From Sorangium sp025924095 (GTDB lineage: Bacteria; Myxococcota_A; Polyangia; Polyangiales; Polyangiaceae), in NCBI RefSeq assembly GCF_051521505.1, contig NZ_CP150356.1, positions 1,364,001 to 1,428,000 on the forward strand: a stretch of 64,000 nt of DNA, in the 5' to 3' direction. Below, piece by piece: positions 17,487-26,301 of this stretch; the stretch's first letter is position 1; the number at the start of each line of letters is the position of its first letter. The position numbers were made by a program, and so were the translations under genes. The notes below the pieces were generated by a model. It was not told the DNA's origin, did no database searches, and saw only the letters and a list, made by a program, of their open reading frames with translations.

Positions 17487-18299
17487 ATGGCGCCGCGTCT
17501 GCGGCTTCCCATGCCGCCGGGACCGGTGAACGCGATTACAATGCAAGACCCTTCCCTACCGCTGCTCGAGATCCTGTCACGCCGGATTCCGCCTGCGGCC
17601 GGCTCCTGGCGAGAGCGCGTCGAACAGGTGACCGGGATTGGCGTGCGACGTGGCGAGGTGCCTGACGCAGGGGCGAACGAGACGTCTACCTGGTTCGATC
17701 GTGACCGCTTCCTGTCGACGTTCACTGCCGCCGCGCGGGTGCTCGGCAAGGCGCCGCTCGGGCTCCACGCCGACGAGCGGGACGCCCTGGAAGCTGCGGG
17801 GGCCGCCAGAACGGTGGATGGCTGGCGGATGGACGAGCTCGGCCGGGTCACCATGCTGGCGCTTGTGTCGAGGCGCCTGCCCGCAACGGAGCTCGAGCCG
17901 CTGCTCTCGATTGGCTACCAGCAGGGCGACAGCCGGGAGCGGCAGGCGCTCCTGCGGGCCCTGCCGTTCCTGACTGAAGCGGAGCGCTTCCTCCCGCTCG
18001 CGGTCGATGCGTGCCGCACGAACGAGCTGCCTGTCTTCGAGGCGATCGCCTGCGAGAGCCGTTATCCGGCGGCATATTTCCCGGACCTCAATTTCAACCA
18101 GATGGTCCTCAAGGCCATGTTCATGGGGGTGGCGCTCGCGCGGATCGTCGGGCTGGAACAGCGGCGGTCGAGCGAGCTCGCCAGGATGGCGAACGATTTC
18201 GCGAGTGAGCGGAGGGCGGCTGGCCGGAGCGTTCCGGCCGACATCGGCCTGCTCTCCCCGGAGCACGAGCACGAGCGCGCGACTCGGATCCCCGAGTGA
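17487..18299 (+). CDS. eboA: EboA-like protein of the ebo cluster
   Basis: The product is up to 270 residues, soluble and mostly helical, with EboA-family signatures: LVSRRLPATELEPLLSIGYQ, GDSRERQALLRALPFL, AVDACRTNELPVFEAIACES and FPDLNFNQMVLKAMFMGV. EboA has no assigned enzymatic activity. It always occurs with a TatD-like hydrolase, a UbiA-type prenyltransferase, a dehydroquinate-synthase homologue, a TIM-barrel isomerase and an alkaline-phosphatase-like protein, all of which are present here. In Nostoc punctiforme the cluster is needed to move a scytonemin precursor to the periplasm. The first 18 residues may not be translated, since ATG 17541 or GTG 17526 could be the start. Its stop overlaps GTG 18296 of the eboB frame. 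Confidence 0.82.
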   Translation: MAPRLRLPMPPGPVNAITMQDPSLPLLEILSRRIPPAAGSWRERVEQVTGIGVRRGEVPDAGANETSTWFDRDRFLSTFTAAARVLGKAPLGLHADERDALEAAGAARTVDGWRMDELGRVTMLALVSRRLPATELEPLLSIGYQQGDSRERQALLRALPFLTEAERFLPLAVDACRTNELPVFEAIACESRYPAAYFPDLNFNQMVLKAMFMGVALARIVGLEQRRSSELARMANDFASERRAAGRSVPADIGLLSPEHEHERATRIPE

Positions 18300-18322
18300 A
18301 GGCGCGCGAGGCGGAGAGACAA

Positions 18323-19207
18323 GTGAAGCTATTCGATCCTCATATCCACATGACATCGCGGACGACCGACGACTACCAGGCGATGGCCGATGCCGGCATC
18401 GTCGCCGTCCTCGAGCCCGCGTTCTGGCTCGGTCAGCCGAGGGCGCACGTCGGCACGTTCGAGGACTACTTCGCGTCCCTGCTCGGCTGGGAGCGCTTTC
18501 GGGCCAGCCAGTTCGGCATCCGCCACCTCTGCACGCTGGCGCTCAACCCGAAGGAGGCCAACAACCCCCGCGTAGCGCAGGGCGTCATCGATCTCTTGCC
18601 GCGCTATCTGGATAAGGAGGGCGTGGTCGCGGTCGGCGAGATCGGGTTTGACGACATGACGCCCGAGGAAGAGAAGTACTTCGTCCAGCAGGTCGAGCTC
18701 GCGCGAGAGCACGGTCTACCCGTCCTCGTGCACACGCCGCACCGCGACAAGAAGCGGGGGACCGAGCGGACGCTGGCCCTGGTGCGGGAGCTCAAATTCC
18801 CCGAGGAGCGCGTGCTCATCGATCACAACAATGAGGAGACGCTGCCGCTCGTGCTCGCGACCGGATGCTGGGCCGGTCACTCCATCTACCCGAACACCAA
18901 GATGGACGAAGACCGGATGGTCGCGCTGGTCAAGAAATACGGCGCGGAGCGGATCCTGATCAACAGCGCGGCGGACTGGGGCGTGAGCGATCCCTTGAAG
19001 GTGCCGAAGACGGCGGCGCGGATGCGCGAGAACGGCATCGCGGACGAGGTGATCGAGCGGATCGTCTGGAAGAACCCGCTCGCCTTCTTCGCCCAGAGCG
19101 GCCGGCTCGACCTCGCGGAGTTCGGCGAGGCGCCTGCGGTGGACCAGCGCGTCCTGTTCGAGGGGAACTCGGTCCTGCGCGGGCAGGCCCCTGTCGTGAA
19201 GAGCTGA
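18323..19207 (+). CDS. eboB: EboB-like TatD-type metal-dependent hydrolase
   Basis: About 294 residues form a TIM-barrel amidohydrolase of the TatD type. The N-terminal metal motif is FDPHIHMTSRTTDDY. Later elements are VGEIGFDD (Glu ligand), PVLVHTPHRDKK (His), VLIDHNNEET (His) and LINSAADWG, where the last Asp is expected. GTG 18323 is preferred because GGCGGAGAGAC precedes it and homologues begin with KLFDPHIHM. A GTG at 18296, overlapping the eboA stop, would add nine residues. EboB is thought to process a small-molecule substrate in the ebo pathway, but the substrate is unknown. It is followed 12 bp later by eboF. Confidence 0.85.
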   Translation: MKLFDPHIHMTSRTTDDYQAMADAGIVAVLEPAFWLGQPRAHVGTFEDYFASLLGWERFRASQFGIRHLCTLALNPKEANNPRVAQGVIDLLPRYLDKEGVVAVGEIGFDDMTPEEEKYFVQQVELAREHGLPVLVHTPHRDKKRGTERTLALVRELKFPEERVLIDHNNEETLPLVLATGCWAGHSIYPNTKMDEDRMVALVKKYGAERILINSAADWGVSDPLKVPKTAARMRENGIADEVIERIVWKNPLAFFAQSGRLDLAEFGEAPAVDQRVLFEGNSVLRGQAPVVKS

Positions 19208-19219
19208 TCGAGCACACCC

Positions 19220-20596
19220 ATGCACCGCACCGTCGTCCTTAACGTCGTCGGGCTGACCGGCGAGCTCCTCGGCGATGCCACGCCGAACCTGAAGCGGCTC
19301 GCGCGCGAAGGGGCGATGCGCCCTCTGCAGACCGTGGTGCCCGCGGTCACGTGTACGGTCCAGTCGACCTTCACGACAGGCCTCCTCCCGAGCGGGCACG
19401 GCTGCGTCGCGAACGGCTGGTACTTTCGCGACATCGCCGAGGTGAACCTGTGGCGCCAGGCGAACCAGCTCGTGGCGGGGGAGAAGATCTGGGAGACTGC
19501 GCGCCGGCTCGATCCGTCGTTCACCTGCGCCAAGCTGTTCTGGTGGTACAATATGTACAGCTCGGCGGATTACGCGGTGACGCCGAGGCCGATCTACTGG
19601 GCGGACGGGCTCAAGCTACCGGATATCTACACCGAGCCGGCGTCGTTGCGCGATGAGCTCGTCTTCCGGCTGGGCGAGTTTCCTCTGTTCAACTTCTGGG
19701 GACCGAACGCAAACATCAAGTCGACGCAGTGGATTGCACGGTGCGCACGTCACGTCTACGACACTCGGCGGCCGACGCTGACGCTCGTCTACCTTCCACA
19801 CCTTGACTACAACCTGCAACGGCTCGGCCCGGACCATCCGGCGATCCAAGACGACCTCCGCGCGGTCGACGCCGCGTGCGGGGAGCTCATCGATCATGTG
19901 CGCAACGACGGGACGCGGGTGATGGTTTTGTCCGAGTACGGCATCACGCGCGTGTCGGGCGTGGTGCACATCAATCGCGTGCTGCGGGAGCACGGTCTCT
20001 TGCGAGTCCGCGTGGAGCGCGGGCTGGAGAAGCTCGACGCCGGTGGGTCCGACGCCTTCGCGGTGGCGGATCACCAAGTAGCGCACGTCTACGTGCGAAG
20101 GTCAACACGTGTCGCCGAAGTAAGATCGTTGATCGAGGCTCTTCCGGGCGTGGAGGCGGTGCTGGACGAGGAAGGAAAGCGGGCTATGGGGCTCCTCCAT
20201 CCTCGCTCCGGCGAGCTCGTGGCCATTGCCAAACAGGACAGATGGTTCAGTTACTACTATTGGCTCGATGACGACAAAGCGCCAGAGTTCGCGCGCACAG
20301 TCGATATTCATCGGAAGCCAGGTTATGATCCAGTTGAGCTGTTTGTCGATCCCAGATTGTCTTTGGCGCCGGCGCGAGCTCTCTTTACACTGGCGAAGAA
20401 GAAGCTTGGATTTCGATATTTGATGAGATTGACGCCGTTGAATTCTAGCCTTGTTCAAGGATCGCATGGGAGGCTAACCGATCGTCTTGATCAGGGGCCG
20501 GTGTTCTTGACCTCAGAGCCTCACCTCGCGCCACCTGATGTTGCTCACGCATGCGATATCAAAGGGATCGTGCTGTCGCATCTCACCGCGGGATGA
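19220..20596 (+). CDS. eboF: EboF-like alkaline phosphatase / nucleotide pyrophosphatase family protein
   Basis: This 458-residue protein has an alkaline-phosphatase-superfamily fold. NVVGLTGELLG replaces the usual metal-binding start, the nucleophile Thr lies in AVTCTVQSTFTTGLLPSGHG, and later ligands are in YLPHLDYNLQRLGPDH, VLSEYGI and VADHQVAHVY. The C-terminal YYYWLDDDKAPEFARTVDIHRKPGYDPVELF is characteristic of ebo-cluster members. From about 20,200 the codons become clearly less GC-rich, although the protein stays family-like, and the shift continues into the next gene. It is last in the + operon eboA-eboB-eboF and converges with an AT-richer lipoprotein gene. Confidence 0.83.
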   Translation: MHRTVVLNVVGLTGELLGDATPNLKRLAREGAMRPLQTVVPAVTCTVQSTFTTGLLPSGHGCVANGWYFRDIAEVNLWRQANQLVAGEKIWETARRLDPSFTCAKLFWWYNMYSSADYAVTPRPIYWADGLKLPDIYTEPASLRDELVFRLGEFPLFNFWGPNANIKSTQWIARCARHVYDTRRPTLTLVYLPHLDYNLQRLGPDHPAIQDDLRAVDAACGELIDHVRNDGTRVMVLSEYGITRVSGVVHINRVLREHGLLRVRVERGLEKLDAGGSDAFAVADHQVAHVYVRRSTRVAEVRSLIEALPGVEAVLDEEGKRAMGLLHPRSGELVAIAKQDRWFSYYYWLDDDKAPEFARTVDIHRKPGYDPVELFVDPRLSLAPARALFTLAKKKLGFRYLMRLTPLNSSLVQGSHGRLTDRLDQGPVFLTSEPHLAPPDVAHACDIKGIVLSHLTAG

Positions 20597-20617
20597 GTCT
20601 GCACCGCTGAAGAAGGC

Positions 20618-20641
20618 CACTCCGCCCTCGATCACGGAGTG
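20618..20641. terminator. Possible hairpin between eboF and the convergent lipoprotein gene
   Basis: CACTCCG (20618-20624) pairs with CGGAGTG (20635-20641) across a ten-base loop. It overlaps the stop region of the minus-strand gene. The stem is short, so a terminator role is only possible. Confidence 0.25.
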
Positions 20642-22323
20642 ATGTGGACGACGACTGAACCTGATTCCAGTGGACGATTCCCAAAGTCGACGTTTGTGCA
20701 CCTCGCTGTGAGTGCCACAATGTCTTCGGACGGGTGCTTCGCGAGCGCGTAAGCAAGCGGAGATTCGGCGAATTGCTGGATGTGACAATCCTCAAATGTC
20801 TTGCTCCAGACGTGCGTCCCTCCCTTATTCATCTTCAATAGAAAAAGATCGGCCGGCGGTTCTGCTCGACGCACACCGCCGCCGAAGTCTACGTTTGACG
20901 CGAGTGTTCCAGCCACTACTACGTTGCCAGAGCTGTCTGCTACAACGGCGAGTCCTTCGTTCGTATTGAACTCTCCGAAGCGTTTGCTCCAGTGATGATC
21001 GTCGTCCTCGTCATATTTTGCGATAAAGATGTCGCTTTCACCACTTGGGGACAGCTTGCTTCCGCCGCCAAAATCAGTCTCGGTGGTCAGCCCACCTGTG
21101 ATGAGTATGTTCCCTTCTGGGTCGGTATCCACGGCCACGTTGTTGCACCCTGCGAGCTCTTTGCTCCACTGTATAGTTCCATTGCTGCTCGATAGGCTTG
21201 CGACAAACCCGTGTGTTCCGGGGCTGGCGATGTCTCGGCCGATGTCGTACATTCCGCCTGGAAATCTGATGGAGTCGTCGAACGATCCTGTGATGACCAG
21301 TCTGTTGTTTTTGGTGACTGTAATATCACTGATAAGCTGTTTGTGATGAGTTGATGTTTCCCCAGGTGTATCGGTTATTTGTTGGGTCCATCGATGTGAT
21401 CCGTCGATGGTGGAAAGACCTGTTAGGAAGATGTCCCATTCAGTGGATTCTATGCTGGGTCCACCAAAATTTGCTGTGCCCGCGAACGGTCCTGATACTA
21501 TAGCGGTGTTGTTGTAATCTATAACGATCGCGGGCGCGGCGAGCTCTGCCTCTCCTTCTTCGAATCGGAAGGCCTTGCTCCATCGGTGTTTTCCGTCGGG
21601 TGCAAGGGAAGCTATGAATATGCTTGTCCCTCGGTATAGAGCTGGCCCTTCCAGGCTGATGGAGTCGATGCTAATCGTTCCCGATAGCTCGCCGACCGCG
21701 AGAATGTTATTGTTGTCATCAACGGCTACGTCGATATTGTAGCCGTTGTCTCCGATGCCTTCGATGTGCTTGATCCATTCTGTTGTTCCTTCTTTGTCTA
21801 CTTTTGCAATGAAATAATCGAATTCGTTGCTTGTATTTGATTCCAGTGTTTTTTCTCCGATGGATATGGTGCCTGCGAACAGTCCTGAGATGATCGTTTT
21901 GCCTTCTTGGTCGATGGCGATGTGTTTGATGCTCCCTCGTGGGATTGAGTAACTTCTGCTCCATATCGCATCGCTGCAGGAGATGCCGTCGCAGTCTTCG
22001 TCGCCGCGCTCGTTGCAGTCCTCGTCTCTCGGCTGTATTTCGCCCGCGCATGCGCTCCAGCTGTCACCATCTGAAAGGCACTGCCGTGTGGCAGCTTTGC
22101 AGTTTCCGATGCCGACTCGTTCGGGAGGACCTCCGTACGGGCAGGTCTCAATGCTTTCCGGCTCGCACGTTCGCTGGCCTCCTCCTCCTGGACCAGTTCC
22201 CGTCGTTGCCTCTGTGTCCTCGAACTCATCCAACCCGAGGAGGAGACCGCAGCCGCCGCACGTAACTGCGGCGAAGAGGGCGATACTGAATGCACCACCG
22301 AACGAATGAGACCTCATTGACAT
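20632..22323 (-). CDS. Lipoprotein with SBBP-like beta-propeller repeats (AT-richer gene)
   Basis: About 563 residues. A hydrophobic signal segment ends ALFAAVTCGGCG, a probable lipidation site. A Thr/Gly linker follows, then a Cys-rich stretch (CPYGGPPERVGIGNCKAATRQCLSDGD, DEDCNERGDEDCDG) common in myxobacterial secreted proteins, and then about eight repeats of the type D..GN.I..G...G...FGG......D.FIAK, resembling SBBP propeller repeats. Such proteins are usually surface-exposed, with unknown function. AGGAG lies just upstream of ATG 22323; ATG 22317 is also possible. Codon use is clearly less GC-rich than in the flanking ebo genes, suggesting later acquisition. It follows eboC by 177 bp on the same strand. 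Confidence 0.75.
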   Translation of the reverse strand: MSMRSHSFGGAFSIALFAAVTCGGCGLLLGLDEFEDTEATTGTGPGGGGQRTCEPESIETCPYGGPPERVGIGNCKAATRQCLSDGDSWSACAGEIQPRDEDCNERGDEDCDGISCSDAIWSRSYSIPRGSIKHIAIDQEGKTIISGLFAGTISIGEKTLESNTSNEFDYFIAKVDKEGTTEWIKHIEGIGDNGYNIDVAVDDNNNILAVGELSGTISIDSISLEGPALYRGTSIFIASLAPDGKHRWSKAFRFEEGEAELAAPAIVIDYNNTAIVSGPFAGTANFGGPSIESTEWDIFLTGLSTIDGSHRWTQQITDTPGETSTHHKQLISDITVTKNNRLVITGSFDDSIRFPGGMYDIGRDIASPGTHGFVASLSSSNGTIQWSKELAGCNNVAVDTDPEGNILITGGLTTETDFGGGSKLSPSGESDIFIAKYDEDDDHHWSKRFGEFNTNEGLAVVADSSGNVVVAGTLASNVDFGGGVRRAEPPADLFLLKMNKGGTHVWSKTFEDCHIQQFAESPLAYALAKHPSEDIVALTARCTNVDFGNRPLESGSVVVHITP

Positions 22324-22500
22324 ATGCTCCTGGTATCGATCCCGGGGAACGCTCCCGACCAGCAGAGAAGCTACCGATGGCATGAGGCAGAAGAGAGAGC
22401 TGCGCCCGGCTCATCGCCCTTTACGTTGGTATCTTGAACGAGCGCTTCCCAGCAGCAACTTTGTCCACCTCGTCGCGTCCTTTCAAGACGCCACGACGCT

Positions 22501-23382
22501 TCACGTCCCCCGCACCACCCGCTGCATCGCCAGCGTCAGCGGGAATCCCATCAGCGCCAGCGCCGCCGCGCCGCCGGCTCCAGGCGCTCCGCTCTTCGCG
22601 ATGAGCACCGCGTCGAGCAGCGATATCCCGGCGATGAGCGTCACCACGGCGCGCGGGATCCGGTCCTTCCGCGTCCCCCGCAGCAGCCTCAGGGCGTGGA
22701 TCACGCAGCCCGCGAGCGCGCCGTACGCGATCGTCCCCACCCACCCGGTGAGCGGCGCCCCGATCGTAGAGAGGAACGGCACCGCCATGAAGCCGAGCGC
22801 CCACAGGCTGCGCACGGCCAGCAGATTCTCCTGCTTCGCGATCGCCGTCAGCCCGATCAGATAGAAGAGCAGCGCCACCCCTCCTCCGATCACCGCGCTC
22901 CCGAGCCGCCCCCCCGCCGCGAGCGCCGCCGTCGCGTAGACCAGCACGCGGCATAGCCCCATGAGCGCCGGGCTCAGCAGATTCCCCTTGTGCCAGGCGT
23001 CGTACAGCACGATCGCCCCCGCGAGGAGCGCGCTCGCCACGATCGGCGCCGCGCCCCGGCCCTCCAGGTACGCGTGGCCCCCCACGAGCAGCACCCCCGC
23101 GCCGAGCAGGCCGTACCCCACCGCGAAGACCTCGCGGGCGCTCACCAGCCCGGATGGGATCGGCCGCTCGGGGCGCTCACGCGCGTCGATCTCCCGGTCG
23201 AACGCGTCATTCAGGAACATGCCGCCCACGTACATCAGCGACACAGCAAGCCCCACCAGCGCCACCTCGGGCGCCCGCAGGCCGGACCCCGCCAGCGCCA
23301 TGCCGCACAGCACGTTCGTCCAGACCGTGGGCAGGTTCGAGACGCGGCCTAGCCGCAGATACACCCGCGCGCGTGAGCTCAT
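22501..23382 (-). CDS. eboC: EboC-like UbiA-family prenyltransferase
   Basis: 293 residues with about eight membrane helices. The UbiA prenyl-diphosphate motif NDAFDREIDARERPERPIP (NDxxDxxxD) is near residues 58-76, and the second Asp-rich loop is reduced to LYDAWHKGN. UbiA enzymes transfer isoprenoid chains to aromatic or other acceptors in the inner membrane. In the ebo cluster this could make the lipid carrier or membrane anchor for the exported precursor (inference). ATG 23382 lies two bases after the eboE stop, so the pair is tightly coupled. It is the last gene of the minus-strand ebo operon. Confidence 0.86.
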   Translation of the reverse strand: MSSRARVYLRLGRVSNLPTVWTNVLCGMALAGSGLRAPEVALVGLAVSLMYVGGMFLNDAFDREIDARERPERPIPSGLVSAREVFAVGYGLLGAGVLLVGGHAYLEGRGAAPIVASALLAGAIVLYDAWHKGNLLSPALMGLCRVLVYATAALAAGGRLGSAVIGGGVALLFYLIGLTAIAKQENLLAVRSLWALGFMAVPFLSTIGAPLTGWVGTIAYGALAGCVIHALRLLRGTRKDRIPRAVVTLIAGISLLDAVLIAKSGAPGAGGAAALALMGFPLTLAMQRVVRGT

Positions 23383-23384
23383 GG

Positions 23385-24797
23385 TCAGACCCCCTCTCCG
23401 CCACCCGCGCCGAGGACGCCGCCGCGAGCGTCGCCTCCGCTGACCGCGCCGGCTCCGGCGCCGCCGCTCCCTTCCACCACCATCCGTTCCTCCACCCAGC
23501 GAAGCTCCCTCGCCACCGCCTCGACCAGGCCGCCGCGCCGCTGATCCTCCGGCAGGACATCCCAGGTGTAGGTCTCCACCTCGAGGTGCTGCGTCGCCGG
23601 CAACTCTCGCAGGTGCGAGAGAAGCGTCGCAAGCTCCGGCTGCGTCGTCGCGAGCGCGCCCTCGATCCCCCGGAAAATCGGCATGTGGAAGTGGATACGC
23701 CACTCCTCCGCCCGCGCCTCCGTCGATGCCGCCCCCGCGCCCTCGAGCGCCGACAGCGCCTCGGGCAGATCCAGGTAGCGAACGAGCTCGCCCGCGCCCC
23801 CGCGCCGCTCGACCACCTGGTGCAGGTAGACGATGTCCGCCGCATACGCGCGCAGCCTCGCCATCGTCGCCGGATCGCGCTCCGCCACGCGCGCGCGCAG
23901 CCCGGCGCTGATCTGCACCTTGTGCACGCCGACGCCCGCCGCGCGGAGCGCCGCGAGCGACGCCGGCGCGTCCTCGAACTCCACCGCCATGTGGCACGCA
24001 TCGAAGCAGAGGCCGAGGTGCGTGTGGAGCGCCTCCTCCGCGTCCGGCAGGCTCATCCCGGCCAGCGCCGAGAGCTCCCGCGCGCGCTCCCGCGCGAACA
24101 CGTGATCGGTGAAAAAGGCGATCGCCTCGGGCGTCGTCTCCAGGAAGCAGCACGGCTCCGGCTCGAGCGCCAGCGCGACGCGCTTGCCCGTGCGGCGGCG
24201 GAGCTCGACGAGGTGCGCCGCGTGCTTGACCAGCCGCCGCGCCATCGCCTCCGCGTCCTCCCGCCCGCGCACCCGCGGCCTGAATGCGCCGGGCACGGTG
24301 CTCACGCTCCCCATCAGGCCCTCCTCGGCCGGCAGCAGCGCGGCGAGGAGCGTCGCCAGGAGATCGCTGTATGCGAGGCGCTCGTCGTCCAGCCAGTCCG
24401 GCAGGTACACGCGCTCCTTCACCGGCGCGCCGTGGAACCGGCCGTAGGGGAAGCCGTTCAGCGTGAACACGTACAGGCCGTTTCGTTCGAGAAAATCGCG
24501 GAACGCCTCGAGCTCCGCCGGCGCCGCGAGCTCCGCCGCCGCCCTCGCCGAGAGCCGTAGCCCCACCCCGCAGCGGCGTCGCTCGCCGTGCCCGGCGCGC
24601 TCCACCCCGCCGCCTCCGCCCGCCCCGCCCGGTCCGGCGCCTCCGCGCGGCTGCGCGCCCTCCCGTCCTCCGGCCGCGCGCGACCAGATCTCGAGCAGGT
24701 GCGTCTCCAGGCTCTGCTTCACCTCCGCCCACGTCTCGCCCGGGTGGATGTTCGTGCAGTACGTCAGGTGCGGCGCTCCCGCGCACGCGAGCCTCAT
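23385..24797 (-). CDS. eboE: EboE-like xylose-isomerase/sugar-epimerase TIM-barrel protein
   Basis: 470 residues with an AP-endonuclease-2/xylose-isomerase-like TIM barrel. The N-terminus LTYCTNIHPGETWAEVKQSLETHL is typical of the EboE family. Further motifs are FTLNGFPYGRFHG, LALEPEPCCFLET (Glu metal ligand), LGLCFDACHMAVEFE (Asp/His ligands), HKVQISAG, RIHFHMPIFRG and VETYTWDVLPED. A Gly-rich insertion at about residues 45-70 makes it longer than many homologues. It presumably isomerises or epimerises a small sugar-like or polyol intermediate; the exact reaction is unknown. The ATG overlaps the eboD stop by four bases (ATGA), and eboC begins two bases after its own stop. Confidence 0.85.
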   Translation of the reverse strand: MRLACAGAPHLTYCTNIHPGETWAEVKQSLETHLLEIWSRAAGGREGAQPRGGAGPGGAGGGGGVERAGHGERRRCGVGLRLSARAAAELAAPAELEAFRDFLERNGLYVFTLNGFPYGRFHGAPVKERVYLPDWLDDERLAYSDLLATLLAALLPAEEGLMGSVSTVPGAFRPRVRGREDAEAMARRLVKHAAHLVELRRRTGKRVALALEPEPCCFLETTPEAIAFFTDHVFARERARELSALAGMSLPDAEEALHTHLGLCFDACHMAVEFEDAPASLAALRAAGVGVHKVQISAGLRARVAERDPATMARLRAYAADIVYLHQVVERRGGAGELVRYLDLPEALSALEGAGAASTEARAEEWRIHFHMPIFRGIEGALATTQPELATLLSHLRELPATQHLEVETYTWDVLPEDQRRGGLVEAVARELRWVEERMVVEGSGGAGAGAVSGGDARGGVLGAGGGEGV

Positions 24798-26086
24798 GAT
24801 CGCGCCGCCCCGGCCACCCCGGCCGCCACCAGCGCGCCCCGCCGCCCGGCGCGCTCGCGCAGCCGCGCGATCGCCGCGACGATGTGCCGCTCCTCCATCG
24901 CGTGCACCTCGCGCGCGCGCCCCACGTCCTCGAGCAACGTCACCGTGAGCTCTCCGCCGAGGTGCTCGCGGAACTCGTCCAGCCCGTCGAGCACGCAGAG
25001 CCGCTCGCCCCGCTCGCCCCGCTCGCCCCGCTCGCCCCGCTCGCCCCGCTCGCCCCGCTCGCCCCGCTCGCCCCGCTCGCCCCGCTCGCCGTCCGGCCGC
25101 GTGAGCGCGAGCGCGTCGTCCCACAGCGCGAAGCCGAGCGCCTCGAGCGTCGAGAGCACCGCGGCCGACGTCGACTCGCTGCAGAGGCCGGCCAGCTCGG
25201 CGTAGAGGGTGTCGAGCGCGATCCCGATCGCGACCGCCTCGCCGTGCCGGAGCCGGTGCTTCGTGAGCGACTCGAGCTTGTGCGCGGCCCAGTGCCCGAA
25301 ATCGAGCGGCCGCGCGCTCCCGAGCTCGAACGGATCGCCCGCGCTCGCGATGTGCTGGAGGTGGATCTCCGCCGAGCGACGCACCAGCTCCGCGAGCGGC
25401 CCGACCGAGCCCGACGCGAGCGCGGGCGCATGCTCGGACAGCCACGAGAACAGCCTCGCGTCCCGGATCAGCGCGACCTTCACCGCCTCCGCCATCCCGG
25501 CCACCTTGTCGCGCAAGGGCAGCGTCTCCAGGAAACGCGGGTCGAGGATCACCGCGAACGGCGGGGCGAACGTGCCGAGCAGGTTCTTCTTCCCGAACGC
25601 GTTGACGCCGTTCTTCACGCCGACGCCGGAGTCGGCCTGCGCGAGCACCGTGGTCGGGATGCGCACGACCCGCACCCCGCGGTGCACCGTCGCGGCCGCG
25701 TAGCCGGCCATGTCGAGCACCGCGCCCCCGCCGACGATCATCACGAACGACTGCCGATCCATCCCCAGCGCGTCGAGCCTCGCCTGCAGCGCCTCCGTCG
25801 CCGCGGCGTCGTTCTTCACCGCCTCGCCGCCGGGCACCACGATCGGCTCGGCCGCGAGCGCGAGCCGATCCGCGTGCGCGTCCACGTACCGCGCGATGTC
25901 CTCCGCGAGCGACGGCCACGCCGCGGCGACGCCGCCGTCGATCACCGGCAGCACCCGGTGACGCCGGCGCGGCTCCTTCGACGCGACGGCGGACGCAAGG
26001 TCGCCGTTGCACGGCGAAAAGACGCCGTTCGTGAGATAGACGGGGTACTCGAAGGGGACGGTGATCCGTTGGAGATGAAGCAGCAT
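24794..26086 (-). CDS. eboD: EboD-like 3-dehydroquinate-synthase homologue with Gly-Glu-Arg repeats
   Basis: 430 residues with the dehydroquinate-synthase/sedoheptulose-cyclase fold. FVMIVGGGAVLDMAGYAAATVHRGVRVVRIPTT is the NAD-binding and glycine-rich core, and VGVKNGVNAFGKKNLLG, RDKVAGMAEAVKVALI, DFGHWAAHKLE and RHGEAVAIGI hold the metal and substrate residues. A cyclase-type reaction on a sugar phosphate is likely; whether the product is dehydroquinate is doubtful in this cluster. Ten consecutive Gly-Glu-Arg triplets (DNA 25001-25090) form an odd charged insert near the C-terminus. ATG 26086 is preferred over the TTG just upstream. It is the first gene of the eboD-eboE-eboC operon and faces the exopolysaccharide locus. 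Confidence 0.86.
   Translation of the reverse strand: MLLHLQRITVPFEYPVYLTNGVFSPCNGDLASAVASKEPRRRHRVLPVIDGGVAAAWPSLAEDIARYVDAHADRLALAAEPIVVPGGEAVKNDAAATEALQARLDALGMDRQSFVMIVGGGAVLDMAGYAAATVHRGVRVVRIPTTVLAQADSGVGVKNGVNAFGKKNLLGTFAPPFAVILDPRFLETLPLRDKVAGMAEAVKVALIRDARLFSWLSEHAPALASGSVGPLAELVRRSAEIHLQHIASAGDPFELGSARPLDFGHWAAHKLESLTKHRLRHGEAVAIGIALDTLYAELAGLCSESTSAAVLSTLEALGFALWDDALALTRPDGERGERGERGERGERGERGERGERGERGERLCVLDGLDEFREHLGGELTVTLLEDVGRAREVHAMEERHIVAAIARLRERAGRRGALVAAGVAGAARS
25001..25090. repeat. 9-bp tandem repeat, ten copies, inside eboD
   Basis: The + strand unit is CCGCTCGCC, repeated ten times without interruption. Read on the minus strand it is GGCGAGCGG, coding Gly-Glu-Arg. Because the unit is three codons, copy-number change would lengthen or shorten EboD without a frameshift. 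Confidence 0.95.
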
Positions 26087-26301
26087 CAAAGCCGAGCTTT
26101 GAGAGCCGTCATCGGGCCGTCAAGTTGGTTCCTCGCCAAGGATCCCGCGTCCTGCCGCAGCATGAAAACTTCCCCTTGGCGGCGGACGGCCTTCCTGCAA
26201 TGCTGGCGCCGCTCGTGAGCTGCGCGGCCGCGCGGCCGCGCGGCCGCGCTCGCCTCGTAAGCCTCGTAAGCGCAACCCCGGACTGCCTGACATCCTCCTC
26301 A

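Noticed and set aside
22501..24786. A single 761-codon minus-strand frame covering eboC and an alternative reading of eboE
   Set aside because: Only its C-terminal 293 residues are family-like (UbiA); the rest is out of frame with the true eboE, which starts at 24797.
25001..25090. CRISPR-like array
   Set aside because: The 9-bp units have no spacers and sit in frame in eboD. The 17-bp (30154) and 15-bp (49726) arrays also lack spacers.
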